A stretch of DNA of 64,000 bases. Origin: Flammula alnicola. Its lineage: Eukaryota; Basidiomycota; Agaricomycetes; Agaricales; Strophariaceae. This document shows, piece after piece, positions 1 through 12,394 of this stretch. Both the position numbers and the translations under genes were made by a program. Numbering within the stretch: the first letter of the stretch is position 1; each line of letters begins with the position of its first letter. The stretch is from contig JADNRV010000046.1 in the NCBI GenBank assembly GCA_015499995.1, positions 1 to 64,000 of the forward strand, given 5' to 3'. The notes under the pieces were generated by a model, which worked only from the letters and a program-made list of their open reading frames with translations, was not told the DNA's origin and did not search any database.

Positions 1-1574
1 GTCGGTGGAAGGTACTCAGACATAGCACCACTGGTTGCATCAAGCGGGCGAACAGTGGGGGATTCGGTTAACTTGGTTTGCTTGTCATTGAACGAGGAAC
101 GTCTGGACCCTTCGTCACTGACGAGAGTCGACTCTGTCTCGGCAGACTCTTCGCCTTGAAGAGTATCGCCGTCACACATATCGTTGTCGGCATCTTCATC
201 CACGTATGAAAGGATAGGGCCCATCGAACGATTGTTATCCGGCTCTGGTGTCTGGCCGTAAGGAAAGTGCATCTCATCGTCGATGACTTCCAATCGGCCG
301 CCAGGCGTCAAGACACGGCGAGCTTCGGCGAACACGGCCTCCCATTTCTTTTTTGGAATGCATAGGACAAGGTTTGCCATTCTGACATATTCGAAAGATT
401 TGTCAGGAAACGGTAGTTTGAAATCAAGGCTGTACGAGGAATCAGTTGAAGGAAAAGTCGTGAACTAGAAAAGACACCCACAAATTCCCTTGAACAAAAT
501 GCGCATTTTCCGTAGATTCAAAGGCAGCCAGAGGAATATCGACCAAGTCGAATCCGGTGATTTGGGTGTTCTTCCAGACATTTGCGGCATGGATAATCCA
601 GTGCCCTCGACCACAACCCAGATCCAACGCGGTTGCAGGTGGTTTCTTACCAAAATCATGGAATGAAGGCTGACCATGGCTGAGGCGTTGCAATAGCAAG
701 TCCGTGTAGCGATCGCTTAGTAAAAAGCCGAGATGAGTAAAAGAAGCGTAGAATATATGCGAGGACATATGTACCTTTCCAACAAGACAGGTTCGTAAGC
801 TTGCATATAAGGTACTTCTCCACGATAAGGATGCAGCGTCATATTATGGCGCTTCGCCCAGATGCCCTTTGGAACGAAGATGTCGGGGGCATCGAGGTCG
901 ACGGTATGTTCTTTAAATGTTACAGCCTTGTTCGTTCCAGATGTCTTGATCGCGGTGGCGTCCTCCGACCTTGGCGGCGGGGTGATCACATGATGGCCGC
1001 TCAAGGGCGAATGAGCCACAACGGACTCCGGGGTAATGCCGGACCCCGCAGTGGAGTCGGAAGAGCTAAAGAGAGAAGCCATTGACCGTTTCTTCTTTAG
1101 GCGAGGAAGCTCGAGAGTAGGCGAAGGTCGCGTCAAACCTGTCGATGTAGAGGGCCTCTGGAGGTCGGGGCTTTTCATTAGTTTCAGCTTTAGCGGAGTA
1201 GAGACCTTGGAAACGGATTCTCCAAACTCGGAGATGTTTGGAGAGAGGCGGGGTGAATCTTTTTTTGATTTTGATTTGTCTTTGCCGATGAAGTTGATAC
1301 CCATGGTCGGAAAAGCCTGCAAGCCACCGACAGACGAAGAACGTTTCAGGCGAGTAGGCTTGTCGTCTAACTCTATATACGGTGACTCTGTATATAGAGT
1401 CGAGAATGGCCGGTAGTGACTTCGTCTTTGTGGCCGAGGAGAAGGAGGCGACTGAAATCGCTGTTCGATTGGGGTGGGCGACTCTGGGAAGAGGTCGAAG
1501 TCGTGGGGCAAAATCTGAGATAGAGGGCGAGCCGACACCATTCCAGCCATGGCTGATTTAAAGGACAAAAGCAA
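1..1574 (-). CDS. Class I SAM-dependent methyltransferase with long disordered N-terminus (3' end cut by window edge)
   Basis: Three exons are read on the minus strand, roughly 1574-775, 715-482 and 429 to beyond the left edge. The introns (716-774 and 430-481) have GT..AG borders and restore one frame. The first exon encodes about 265 residues rich in Ser, Pro and Lys, probably disordered. The second holds the SAM-binding motif I (ALDLGCGRGHWIIHAA) and the acidic end of strand 2 (ITGFDLVDIP). The third carries LPFPDKSFEYVRMANL and RRVLTPGGRLEVIDDE, the usual motifs around the substrate side of class I methyltransferases. The family catalyses methyl transfer from SAM; the acceptor cannot be told from sequence. 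An in-frame Met eight codons later (AMAGM) could also be the start. The C-terminus lies outside the window. Confidence 0.85.
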
Positions 1575-2112
1575 ATATCAAAGCGGGCCAGCAGTCTCTT
1601 TGTACAATGGGCCACGACTTTCGTGAGGGATAATCAAGGTAGCGGGCAACAATGGGCCTCGTCGATTCGACACGACGGACGACGACGAGACCAAGTAAAG
1701 GAGATTTAGAAAGAGGCGGGAAATACTTGTGACGGTAAGAGGAGAGGTGTGAGCCGAGGTACTGTGTATGTCTTCATCTTGGACATTGGAACAGTGTATT
1801 TAGAAATCGGAGCGCGAGAGGGTGACAGGCCCATTCGGATTTGCCTTTCTTCCTCTTTCGGCATCTGCTTTTCATTCCGGCCCGTCCTGCTACCGATGTA
1901 ACCTTTACACACTGATACACCACCTCTGCGAAACGCACTCGAATTCATGACATGCATATTCAACAAAATTCAGATATACTCTAAGCACAGAGACAAGTCC
2001 GAGGGTCACTTTGAATCTGATGGACATCTGGCGCAACTGTTCATCAATCCGCCATTCTAAGAATATACGAGTGGGTGGCCCAAGGTAGCTACAAATGTCA
2101 TTACATCCCTAA
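1575..2112. other. Intergenic, promoter side of the methyltransferase gene
   Basis: About 540 bp lie between the methyltransferase start and the stop of the next gene, which is on the same strand. It should contain the methyltransferase promoter and the 3' end of SF3B5. An 86-codon open frame on the minus strand (1706-1966) has no recognisable motif and is not supported as a gene. Confidence 0.5.
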
Positions 2113-2702
2113 TTAATCGTCATCCTTCTTGGGTGGTGGTCCACACGGTTGGAGCATCCGCTGCGCATCGGCCAAAATATACATCAGATCAATTATCTGT
2201 AGGAAAGGATGACTCGCGTACCTCTGTCATCTCAAATTTCACCCTCCCAATGGACTCTCCATCTGCAATGGCAAGGAAAGAAGTCAGTGTGGGGTGTCCC
2301 ACGATCGACGACAGTGTATCCCGCTGTTGATGCGCAAGCCATTCACTGGAAACGGATACATCATTTTGCATGCGATGGATCGTGTTACTTTATGCAAAGT
2401 CCGACTTACTACTTGGATAGATCGGCGTGTCCTGGAATGCCATTAGCCTGAATTGTTTTTGACATACCCATAAAAACCATGGGGAAACTCACCAGTGCCA
2501 GTATAACGCGCGTGCACTGCAAGGTTCAAGCGACACAACCGCAAGTAACACAGCCGTCAGCAATGCTCATCAAGTCGTATACCAAAGACAACTCACAATG
2601 TTCTAATTGCGTATTGGCAGTATACCTGAGCTCAGAAGACTGTCAAAACACATAAACCAGTTAGCATCTTTCTAGAACGCAATAAACGGGATGACCGACC
2701 AT
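2113..2702 (-). CDS. SF3B5: Splicing factor 3B subunit 5 (SF3b10/Ysf3-type), 87 aa in six exons
   Basis: Six short exons on the minus strand (2700-2702, 2597-2639, 2493-2516, 2410-2431, 2222-2345, 2113-2160) join to 264 nt, giving 87 residues. That matches the 86 aa of the human protein. Family signatures in order are QLEHL, RYTGTGHAD, YEWLAHQQRDT, VGHPTL, LAIADGES, and the C-terminal RMLQPCGPP followed by a short acidic/basic tail. SF3B5 is a small structural subunit of the SF3b complex of U2 snRNP, which recognises the intron branch site in the nucleus. Five introns interrupt such a small gene. The first exon appears to be the ATG alone, followed by an intron with donor GTCGGT and a branch-like GCTAAC. 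The family assignment is firm; the one-codon first exon is the least certain part. Confidence 0.9.
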
Positions 2703-2847
2703 GACAAGGAATGTTGACTGCTGTTGGTTTTCGAGTCGCAAGCAAATCTTGTCTCCTTTCCTTTTCAGGAAATTTATTGACACTCCTTCTCCACCTTCGC
2801 AAGAAGCCAAAAGTTACAAGTCCTTATAGACGGGCAAAGATCCAAGG

Positions 2848-4092
2848 ATGAATACAGAAACCTCGAAAGCAAAAGCCAAATTAGCGGCTCTAACGTCCTC
2901 CTTTGACGATCTGGAAACCCTACTAGAACCTCTCTTTGCACAAACACTGCCAGAGACACTCGTCGGCCTCGAGCCTCTCCAACAGGCAAAACTACAAACG
3001 GTTCTGCCATACCTCGTGTACGACCTCGTATTCAGTGTGCCCATTTATTTATGTCATCCTTTCGACGCATACTGACGAAATCCTTTTACTTTTCACTCAA
3101 TCACACGTTCTTTGGATCCATCCTTTGACTCTACTACCTCCATTCACGTTGGTCAGTCTACCTCAAAGCAAGAGGCATAGATCCAAAAACCCACCCTGTC
3201 ATTCCAGAACTCGTGCGTCTCTTTTAGGTCTATTTCTATCTGTAGACGCACTCAAGGAGCCTCCTCCTTCAGGACAGAATCAAGCAATACTTTGAAAAAA
3301 TATCCAACGCTGAGAACCCACCAGCCAGTGCGCACATTCATTCCCTTCATTGACTAACGATGCACCCCTCTTACATACGCATTCATTCATTCTTTCACCG
3401 TTCTCTACCATGCAGAGCGGACAGAGATAGACAAAGACGCCGCAAGCCGTTTCATCAAACACGCCATCGCCCAAGCCAAATGGAAGAAAACCGCCGCCGA
3501 GGAAGCTCAAGAAGATGACTCCGCGCAAAAACAAAAAACCACTCCTGCTTCAGTCCCGGTGAAAGTAACGCAGAAGATGCGCGATCGCGCTGCGTATGAG
3601 AAGGAGATGAAAGAGCGGGACGCGATGGAGAGCGAGGAGGATGAGCTGGAAGTCTTTGAAGGCGACGGAGGGGAGGATGGTAGCGCGGAAGACGGCATGA
3701 AGATGGAGGTGGACACGAACGACCGTCCTACGAAAGGTAAGGGCAAGGAAGTCGCGTCAGCACCGGACAATATGTCTTCGAACAAGAACAAGCGGCGAAG
3801 GCCTGCCATCGACCCATTTGCAGGTACATACATTCACCCATATCACTGACACCTATTCCAAAATACTGAATGCTTTATTTGCATAGGATACGGCGACGAC
3901 CCCGTTCCATCAACATCATCCGGCTTCAAAAAGGTCAAGTCTTCGAGCCGTTCTCCATCTCCACAGCCAATGCCACAGATATCCGAAACCCGCTCCTCAA
4001 AATCCTCTACCCAACCCGCGACTTCAGAAAACGCAAAAGCAAAAAGCAAAAAGACCAAGAAAAAGGGCAAAAAGCCATCAACGACATCTTGA
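2848..4092 (+). CDS. Exosome-associated C1D/Rrp47 (Lrp1) family protein
   Basis: Five exons (2848-3034, 3157-3212, 3273-3327, 3416-3823, 3887-4092) give 912 nt, or 303 aa. The N-terminal 100 or so residues form the Sas10/Utp3/C1D helical domain: FDDLETLLEPLFAQTL, YLVYDLVFIYLKARGID, THPVIPELDRIKQYFEKI, and a basic helix RFIKHAIAQAKWKK. In yeast and humans this protein binds the exonuclease Rrp6/EXOSC10 and structured RNA, and helps the nuclear exosome process rRNA and snoRNA 3' ends. The remaining two thirds are charged and low-complexity, ending in a very Lys-rich tail (KKTKKKGKK), typical of nucleolar proteins. It is much longer than the human C1D core (141 aa) because of this tail. Splice borders follow the family alignment, so the structure is fairly secure. 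Confidence 0.87.
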
Positions 4093-4618
4093 GTTTCGTT
4101 ACATACGTACATACGAGCACGGGCGAGATTTAGACAGTACATACAAACACCATCTATCTAAGAGTTGTTACGAGGGTGATACAAATTATTGGAGAAGTTA
4201 AGGTCTTTATGAATTTGTTGAAGGCAAACACAATGAACGAGTTGAAGGAAAGAATAAAAAAAAGCTCTGGTAGGAAGATACATACATACATTTATATATA
4301 ACATTGCTGGACGGACTAATGCTGGTCGTGGTGAACGAAACAGGAAGGGCAAAAAAAGTACAAGGGTCCTTTACGGATCATACAACAAATTGGACAGAAA
4401 GACCAAAAGAGTTAGAGCAGCGAAAATAGTACAAATGTATCGTGAATGCCGAAACCGATATTCGCAAGGCGAAACAAAATAAAAAAATGGGATCATCCTT
4501 GAGAGAGAGATAGTCATGACCAATGGATAGACGAGCACAAACGGAAAGTAGGGAAAGGCAAAAAAAAAAAAGAAAGCAGAGTATCGCGGGTGTTGGTTTG
4601 GCGATGTTGAAAGATGGC
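4093..4618. other. Convergent intergenic region between C1D and F-box/LRR genes
   Basis: About 525 bp of A/T-rich sequence lie between two gene ends that face each other. It contains A-runs at 4256-4263 and 4560-4571 and no open frame with family features. It probably holds the two 3' UTRs and polyadenylation sites. Confidence 0.5.
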
Positions 4619-7600
4619 CTACATGGTCCTGCAGCCGTCATTATTCAACTCCGGAAGGACGGGCGGTGAGTTCCTTCCTCGCCCTATGGTCCCAACAGTC
4701 GCCCTCCGCCCACCAGGAGACCACCACCTCGCCGAGCGTCCAATCATGACGCCCTCCTGATCGTTCGTCCCAGTCGACGAGTCGCTCGCAGTCCGCCTCG
4801 ACGTCGTCTTGCGGCGCTTCTCCTTGGCCGCCTGCACAGCATCCACCGTCTGCCACGAATAGAACGTCTTCAGCACGACACGGCTCTCATCGCACTCGTC
4901 CTGGCCGAGCTTGAGGTCTTCCTCGTTGTCGTCTCGCGCATCGAGATACATGAGTTTGCGGGCGCCGTACGCGCGCCAACCCAAACGAGGGCGGGTCATA
5001 GGCGAAAGCTCTTTCACCAGGCTCTCGCTGATACCCCGACAATCGATGACAACGATCCTAGAATTGATGGCTTTGCGCTGCCGGCTGAGGTTGATGAACT
5101 CTTTGAGGACATGAGGGCCTATGCGGGTGTTGTCGGCCTCGAGAATTGTCAGGCGTGTACAGTTTCGCATGAGAGCGAGGAGAGCGCTGTCGGTGACGTT
5201 TGCAGCAAACGAAATATTGAGTTGCTGCAAAGCCTGACCAGGTTGCTCGGCGGCTTCCTTATTGGCGGCGTTGGCAGTTGCCTCACTCGCTGAAGCTGGT
5301 GTAATAGTCGCAAGAAGCGAGTCGGTAATGTCACTCGCATCCTCGAGGTCCAAGCGCCGGATATACGGAGTCGTCGACAATAGACGAACAAGTCCGTCAT
5401 CTTTCAAATCCCCTCCTATACCTGCCAACTCCAAAAACTCAAGCTTGGGCACCGAATGCGCCAAGTTCGAGCATGCCGTGTCGCTAAGCAGAATGCACGA
5501 CGAAAGCACCAAGTGCCGCAACCGAGTAACGCGCCTCCTGAATTTCCCGCTTTCATTCGCATCACGACCAAGGTCGCGCGCAGAAACAATGACAGTTTCC
5601 ACTGCAAGTTGCTGGTCCGCCTGGGTGTCACAAGCGACGAACGCCTCTAATGCCGAGTTGTGCAGCTGGCGAGCGTAGCTCAAGTCTAGGACTTCGAGAT
5701 AGGGCGCGGCCCTGCCTAGAGCTTGCATCATGGAATCCGAGACATGCTTCAAGCCCGATAGATGGAGTTCCTTCAACGGTAAATGTTCTCTGCGCAGTAT
5801 CGCGGAAACAGTCAACGCAGAGATCCCATGGCCATCCACATTGGGACATCGGCTCACGTTGAGAGACGTGAGTTGGGGGCAGAAGTTGGCGATGATGTCG
5901 CATGTCGTATTCGTAACCGCGCTAAGGCCCTTGAGAGAAAGGGTCCGAAGGGATTTTGACCTCACGAAAAGGTGGTGGAGGGATCGCGTGGTCAAAAGTG
6001 TGCAACCTTGGAAGTTTATGGTCGTTAATTGAGTGTAGGGGAGAGATATTTCAGGAATTGTGAGACAAAGGTTATTGGTGATGTCTGACATGGCGTCCGG
6101 AAGCAGCTGAACATGGCCAGCAAAGTCCAAACTTCGGATAAATGTTCTGGCTGATTTGACGAGGCGGACAAGGAGTGCGGGAGGCAATCCAGAGAAAGAA
6201 CGGAGATCAAGGTCGGTCCAAAGCTCTCCATCGAAAACGAGAGCTTTCCATGCTTTCGAGACCTGTGACAGTGAAGGGAAAAATTAGCCAAAGCAAAAAG
6301 ACGTGTGTGCTCAGAGGCATACTCTGCTCAATTTGAACAGTTCTCTAACCCCCTTGTCTCTGCCGACCCATCGACCCTTTGACGAAGTTGCCCTCGCCAT
6401 GGTCAGCCGGCCTTCACGGATCGAGCGCGAATAATCTTGTTCGTGCAAGTCGACGAGGGCCCGGAGGATGTGTAATCGAAGCTCCTTAGGAAGGATGAGA
6501 TCAAAGTAGTTCAAAACTACGATAGGGAGAGGCTGGAAGATATCTGATGAGGCGACTGGGACATAGTCTAACGCAGAAATGGGATAAGGGGAAGACTTGG
6601 ACCGGGCCTTGCCCTTGAGCAAGCCAAAGGGACTCGCATTCGGGGCGACTGCTGTACGGGCCTCAGCTGTCGCGCTCGACACCAAAGGCTTCGACGCCGT
6701 GTACCAGGCGGGCGGATAACTTCTTGGCTCCTTTCCGAGGGTCATTAAATCTGACCTCGCCGTCGAGGGTACCGAAGAATTGTCAGTAGAATCTAAAAGA
6801 GGCGAGTCATTATTATTGTCAAGGACGAGCTGGCGAGAAATATTGCTAGGGACGTGCGAGGGTCCAAACGAAGATTGTGAGTTGACTGTTGTTGCTGATA
6901 CAATTTCAAGCGAAGGAGAAAGTGGTTGAGATAAGTTAGACAGTGACCGGCAGCGTGTTATATGGGACTTTGATTTATCTTGCGAGTTGTTTGGCGAGTC
7001 TGGCGACGGAGACCGCGGTGGAGGTAAAGCGGAGTTTTCTCGGTCACTGCATGCTGCTGCTGGCGGCAAACTGATATTCGTTGGTGGGGAATTGAACGAG
7101 GCGCCATATGATGACGGTCCGGGATCTGAAGAGGTGACCTGGCCATAGTCCAGCTGTATCACGGAGAACGTGAGTGGGGGGAGCAATGGGAAGGACTCTT
7201 TTCCTTGCCCTTGCCAGAAGGAGATTCTGGTGATGAGATTTCGGTCTCTGGTGATTGCAGTCCCTCCATGCTGTCGATTGAAAGGCTGCGATGTCGATAT
7301 CTATTGTCAAGGTCAGGAGATGAGAAACCGGATGAAGCCGGGCTCAAGGTCATGGACGACGAGCTCTCAAAACTCTATAGCTCGCGGTCGACGTAACGCT
7401 CGGAGGTGAGAGGTCGAATAGATCGTGAACAGCTATCGAAGCTCGGATGGGCATGGGCATTGTCTTTTCTTTACCTTTGCCGACAGCATGCTGGACGGTG
7501 TCCTCGTTCCCGACGTCCGACTCCCCAGATGTAAGAGGTCCATCATGAGAAGTCGTGGTCTTTGGCAAGGCTACGTCGACAATGGCCCGAGGCTGCATGC

Positions 7601-7685
7601 TCGAAGAAGCGGTATCCGACTGCTCGTCGTATGGATCGAACTGAAAGAGAGGCTCCTCGTTATCGATGTCATGTGTGTTGCTCAT
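4619..7685 (-). CDS. F-box/leucine-rich-repeat protein (frame broken twice by apparent 1-base deletions)
   Basis: The C-terminal exon (6262-4619) encodes about 550 residues with a run of AMN1/GRR1-type leucine-rich repeats, for example LTSLNVSRCPNVDGHG, KELHLSGLKHVSDSMM, EVLDLSYARQLHNSAL, RLDLEDASDITDSLL and ILEADNTRIGPHVL. An intron at 6263-6322 joins it to an F-box (FDLILPKELRLHILRALVDL, then FKLSR|VSKAWKALVFDGELWTDLDL). In this family the F-box binds Skp1 in an SCF ubiquitin ligase and the LRR selects the substrate. Upstream is a Ser/Pro-rich region starting at MSNTHDIDNEEP. There the frame jumps at a T4 run (plus-strand 7369-7372) and a C6 run (7176-7181). One added base at each run gives one continuous frame, so sequencing deletions are likelier than real breaks. 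The start is the first Met of that frame. Confidence 0.8.
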
Positions 7686-8306
7686 GGCTCGGGGCCTCCT
7701 GACGGAGTTGTGGGTGATTAAGATTGATATGAAATACAGGACTCTTTGAGGGGGAAGGAACACAGAGGAAAGATAGAAAAGACGATGAAACCGATAAGAC
7801 CTTGATTCACATTCTCAAGTAGCCGGGAGAGGATGGCTCTTGGGCACTCCTGGCGGAATGCAGTCTGTGACGCACTTGGATCAAAGAGATCAAATCACGC
7901 AAAGTCACGATCATAGCCGCTGCCCCACATGTCAAATACACAACCCATAGCCCACCTTCCGTGGCTCATGTTTTCATTTCCACACCACAGGCATCTGCCA
8001 GCTGGCATCCTTCGAAAACACACCAACAACTCGTGTTTATTCGTATCAACAGCCCCCAGAGGTATATAAACATCTCATCAACTATGTATCATATGTATAT
8101 AAGTAATAAAAATGCAAAAAAGAAGTACGACAGCAACCCAAAAGGTGGGGGGGACAAAACGACAGCAAGACTAATTTGGAGCCAAAATAGCACAACCAAG
8201 TAGGATAAAATGACGGGTGTACGTGCGCCTAAACTTGTGAATGATTATGTATAAGCCAGCCAGGCGGAAGATCTCGAGGTGTAGTAGATGGTCGTCACAC
8301 AACCGT
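7686..8306. other. Intergenic between F-box/LRR promoter and YABBY-like gene end
   Basis: About 620 bp without a supported gene. It should contain the F-box/LRR promoter (right of 7685) and the 3' UTR of the YABBY-like gene. An A-rich stretch lies around 8105-8130. Confidence 0.45.
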
Positions 8307-8716
8307 TTAGGTAGCCTTCGGGTTCTCCTTGGATGTTTTCCAGTTCGTAGTGGCCAGCTTGAACCTAAAATAAATCCGGTGCCGTCAGTAATCAGCCGCC
8401 ACTCGTCGGACAGAGTAACGAAGCGCACCTGTCTTTATGTTGCATATCGGGCTCTTGCTCCTTGAGACGAGCCATCTCGGCTTGCTACGCGATAAGCCAA
8501 AAGTCAGTATTCGGAAAATCCCCCACACACTGGAAAGATTGCCGAAAACGCACCATAAACTTGTTGAACACAGACAACTTCTTTTTAGAACCGCCTCCAC
8601 TGGATTTGGCTAAAAACACGGCTCCGTTGAGAACATCGACGGAAATCGAGGTGTAAAAACCCACTCTTCTTGAGCGGCTTTTCTGCTGCTGCTTTGGTAG
8701 CGGATCGGGGAGCCAT
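8307..8716 (-). CDS. Small YABBY/HMG-box-like nuclear protein, 73 aa in four exons
   Basis: Four exons on the minus strand splice to 73 codons. The order is a basic Ala/Lys N-terminus (MAPRSATKAAAEKPLKK), then SKKKLSVFNKFM, QAEMARLKEQEPDMQHKDR and FKLATTNWKTSKENPKAT. The pattern (L-S-x-F-N-K-F-M, then E-x-A-R-L-K, then F-x-x-A-x-x-N-W-K) matches the HMG-like helical YABBY core found in small fungal proteins. Such proteins are thought to bind DNA or chromatin, but their role in fungi is poorly known. Introns have GT..AG borders. The protein has no room for the zinc-finger half seen in plant YABBYs. The family call is good; the function is inferred. Confidence 0.75.
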
Positions 8717-9680
8717 CGATGTTAGAGATTATAAAGTGTGTCGGAATTAAGGCAAAAAATGGGGAACGCGTCGTTTCCTTTTTTTCGCGTGTGCCTAGGG
8801 AAGTGGGGGCGATGGCCTAATGAAAGCCAGGAAGGAAATTTAAGCGCCATTAAGAAAATAAAAATGTGAAAACGGGACTTACAGCAAACAGCGAGCTGTC
8901 TGTAGGACGAAATACAAGGATTGGAATGTGGGTGCAGGAAAAAAAGGTTCAGAGCAGCATTTTGGTTCAAGTTGACGGAACTTATACTTACGAGGGCATT
9001 CAAATGACAGGACTTCGATCGTCGAAGGAGGACCCCAGCCACTCTCCGCATCTCGCGCTCTGCCGAACTCCTCCCTGCGTCAAATATATCCCTCCTTTGC
9101 TCGATAATTCACCAACCATCGAGAGGAACCTCGCAGCCCTCACTGTCTGTCGGGAGCTGCGCTGGATGTATTTCCACAAATCCAGGGTTCAAGACAGTGT
9201 TATCTACCCAACAAGGAGTGGCCGGGGTAATGCCGTTGGTCATTTGAGGACCTCCCGGTCCAGAGCGAGGCCAAAACGTTACTTCGTATCCACCACGTTG
9301 ATGAATTCCTGTTTATTTCATCCCGCACTGACGCACTTTTGAATTGAATTCATGGTGCGATCGCCAATTGTATTGTTCGGTTTGTCCTCAAGACCACAGA
9401 GAGCCATCCCGAGGGTGACGGGGGTACCACAGTGACGGCCCACGGAGCGGGCCAAACAAAACAAACGCGTCGCGTAACTCAATCAGGAACGTTGTTTGAT
9501 CATTCATCCTTCTAAACAGAGAATAGTCATCCCAAGCTGTTCCAGCCATGTGCTCCCGTTTGCGAGAAGCTTAGCTAAACTGGTCGCAGAAGGTCGGGGA
9601 GCCAAACGCCAGGTATCATGTTCTCTCTGAGTCTCTCGCGGCCTCTGCGGTTTATCCATCACCATGTGCTACTTTTAATT
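8717..9680. other. Intergenic, promoter of YABBY-like gene and 3' flank of VPS33
   Basis: About 960 bp between two same-strand genes. A 158-codon plus-strand frame (8866-9342) lacks any recognisable motif and overlaps the expected promoter, so it is not called. Confidence 0.45.
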
Positions 9681-12394
9681 TTACACAGTCGCCGCTGTTG
9701 CTTTGGGGCCTGCCGCCTGTGTTACTCCAGCGATGCCATCTATGATACCTGCGCCACTTATGATCCCGGTAGTAGCAATCAAGAAATTACGACCTAGACA
9801 TTGATAGCTGAGTAAAATAATACCCTACCAGGACAAAGAAACCACTTGCCTTTGTTCTGGCGTCCCACCCATCGAAGGGCAGCAATCTCGGTGTAAGTAC
9901 ATCCCCCTAAAAAGAATACGATGGTCGTAGTCGTCTCCGACGAAGACCCTGCAAAAATGATTAGGAGAAGAGCTGACTGGAGCCTAGAAATCGCTCACCA
10001 GCTGAAGTAAGAGGTCCAGAAGGTGTCACTTTGTTTGAAGCTTTTTGAATTACTTCCACTGTCCGCCCTGGGATTGCGGTCACGACATCCTCGAACCCTT
10101 TCCAGCCAACAATAGGATGTGCCTGAACTTTCCCCATAGATAACTTCTTCTGGTCCCCTGCGTTGCTTGCCTCGCCGCTTGCCTTCTCTTTCTCAGCAGG
10201 ATTGCTGATTACCCCACCCTTCTGGGCGATACACTGGACAAGCCGGATGCTGATAGGGGCATATCCAGAATAAACAAAGCTGATATCATTCTCCACCTCG
10301 TCCAGTGCTTCTGGATTATCGTCGATAAGAAGGCGGAGCGACTTTCGAAGATATGCAAAGGGGTATTTCAACGCAGCAACTGTTGACGGCGTGGAAGCTG
10401 GAAGAGGATTCGGTAATAGGATGGCCAGTGAGGGAACAGCTAAAGAAAGCAGCAACGGGAGATATTCGTAGCCGTATGCCTGGGGTAAGTGTACATGAGT
10501 AAACTTAACATTCGTTGACTGAACTTAAGAATCGGACTAACTTGCAGAATCTCACGCTTGATATTTTCCAGGTTCTTAGCCTTGACACCTCCCGCTGTCA
10601 AGCTTGCGAGGCACAGTAGTCTCAAAACTATCTGCATCTCGGCACCTTGTGCAATTAAGTCCTCGATGGCATTTAATTGGGCGGTGACTTCATAGGAAGC
10701 GAGTAAGTCTTAATAAAATCGTCAGGACGGAGTAAAATTCCAAAAAATGATGCCATACTCTGTTGAATCTCCAGTGATTTGTTAAAGATGTCAGTTCTCG
10801 TAAGAGGAACGATCATTTCCGAAAGTCCAGTATCTAGCATCGGTCTCAACAAAAAGTCTGCACTGAGGACGAGTACGCACGGAGTCGAAGAGCCTGATGC
10901 TCGGTCTGGAGACCACCCAGTTTGCCGACGAAATCCCGTAATTGGGCAACCGTCTTCGTTTGGAGGTTGTCTTGTGGATAAGAATCAGGCAGGGCCCTAA
11001 GTTGCATGGACAATGGCTAACCTTATAGTCTTCATCCAACCGCCGAGCAACTTTGTTGAGTTTCTTGCCGACAGAAGAGAAATTAAGGTCTCTCAATTCG
11101 GCAAAAAGAGGATCTGTGTCCGTCGTCAAATGATGCTTTTTCTTATTTTCTTTTTTCACCGTAACGACTGGCACGGGCGTTGCTCCAGCTGCCGTCGAAG
11201 TAGAAGTGCTTGCGGCGTTGGATGGTCCGGCCGTTGGAGGTGTCAATAGAGATAAAGGAAGTTCCACATGTGCTTGGATTTAAAATTATTCCTTGGGAGT
11301 CTGCAACGGAAGCCATATAAGGGACTCACAGTTCTTAATGCCGATGAGTTCATCCACGAGGCCTTCATATGTTAATTGTGTTAATAGCGGCGTGATCATG
11401 TCAACTCTTCGATCTAAGATAATCAAGGAATCGATTTTTGATGCACCCGATAGAAGTGCATCCACGCCTGTGTTATTCGTAGCCTTGGGGCTTTGGCGTG
11501 TCAGAAGGGTTGCAAGACGCTGCGATTTCACTATTAACACACAAGTCTCGGGTTGACATCGGTTAACTTGCCTGCGCATAGTCGCCTTTGCCTATAATTT
11601 GTGGAAAATTTCCGAATAGTTTCTGGACTGTGAGCAGAGCTTGAGCAGAATCGAATATAATGGTCTCATCGCCGTCCTGTACATTCGATATTAATGATAT
11701 AAACAGACAAAAAAATCGCGTATGCTCACTCACAACCCATAGTTCCCGCAATGTATTCTCGTGTTCCAGCGATATGACGTCTTCAGCAATTGGTATAAAT
11801 TGCAAGTTATACGAGGAAATCGTGACGTCCCCCAGAACACCCTCCTCTTCAAATATTCGAGAAACCAAGGTGGATACTCGTGGAACCAGCAGTATCGTAT
11901 AGTTATGTTTTCGCGACTCTTTCGCATGTCTTTTGATGTGATCTTGAGCAATGTCAAATGAGCGCATAACGTACTGACATGAGAACTGACCAGCAATAAT
12001 CTTTACATGCTTGATCCGCGGTCTACAAATATATACAATGCTGGCGGTTGAGGAAGTCAGTGGGCCAGGTTCCAGCCAAAACATCTTGTCTACGCCATGG
12101 TGCTGTTCTTCGCTTTCAGTCCTCTGGAAAAGCACATGCCATTCAAAACTCACCTTCAACAATGACACTTCCGTGACAAGGCCAAGCGGTCCTGCGAGAG
12201 ACGCGTCTAAAACCAGAGTTTTGGCGCCATTGACCTGGAACCGAAAGTTGGTTATTCAGTAGTACCTCTTGAACAATAAGGGGACGTGCTGAATTCAAAG
12301 CGTCGACGAGATCTTTCTTTGCTATCTCCTTGAGAATATTTACGTCTAGAGGTGCATCGGTGCTTGAAGAAGCAGCCTGGTCGCCAGAAGGCAT
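9681..12394 (-). CDS. VPS33: Vacuolar sorting protein VPS33 (Sec1/Munc18 family)
   Basis: About ten exons on the minus strand give a protein of about 600 residues, the usual VPS33 length. Diagnostic stretches include [21 protein letters not shown] near the N-terminus, [15 protein letters not shown], the SM-family hallmark [46 protein letters not shown], and the C-terminal [17 protein letters not shown] followed by [15 protein letters not shown]33 is the SM-protein subunit of the HOPS and CORVET tethering complexes. It binds SNARE bundles and drives fusion at endosomes and the vacuole. The start is the first Met ([11 protein letters not shown]); an upstream in-frame TTG is ignored. No frame break was needed here, unlike in several neighbours. 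Confidence 0.93.

Noticed and set aside
7365..7400. A 23-nt intron (GTTACG...TATAG) to explain the F-box/LRR frame jump
   Set aside because: It would fit the phase, but it is far below the usual intron size in this window. A one-base deletion in the adjacent T run explains the jump better and fits the same pattern elsewhere.
8866..9342. 158-codon plus-strand frame
   Set aside because: No motif and it lies in the expected promoter and 3' flank between two minus-strand genes.
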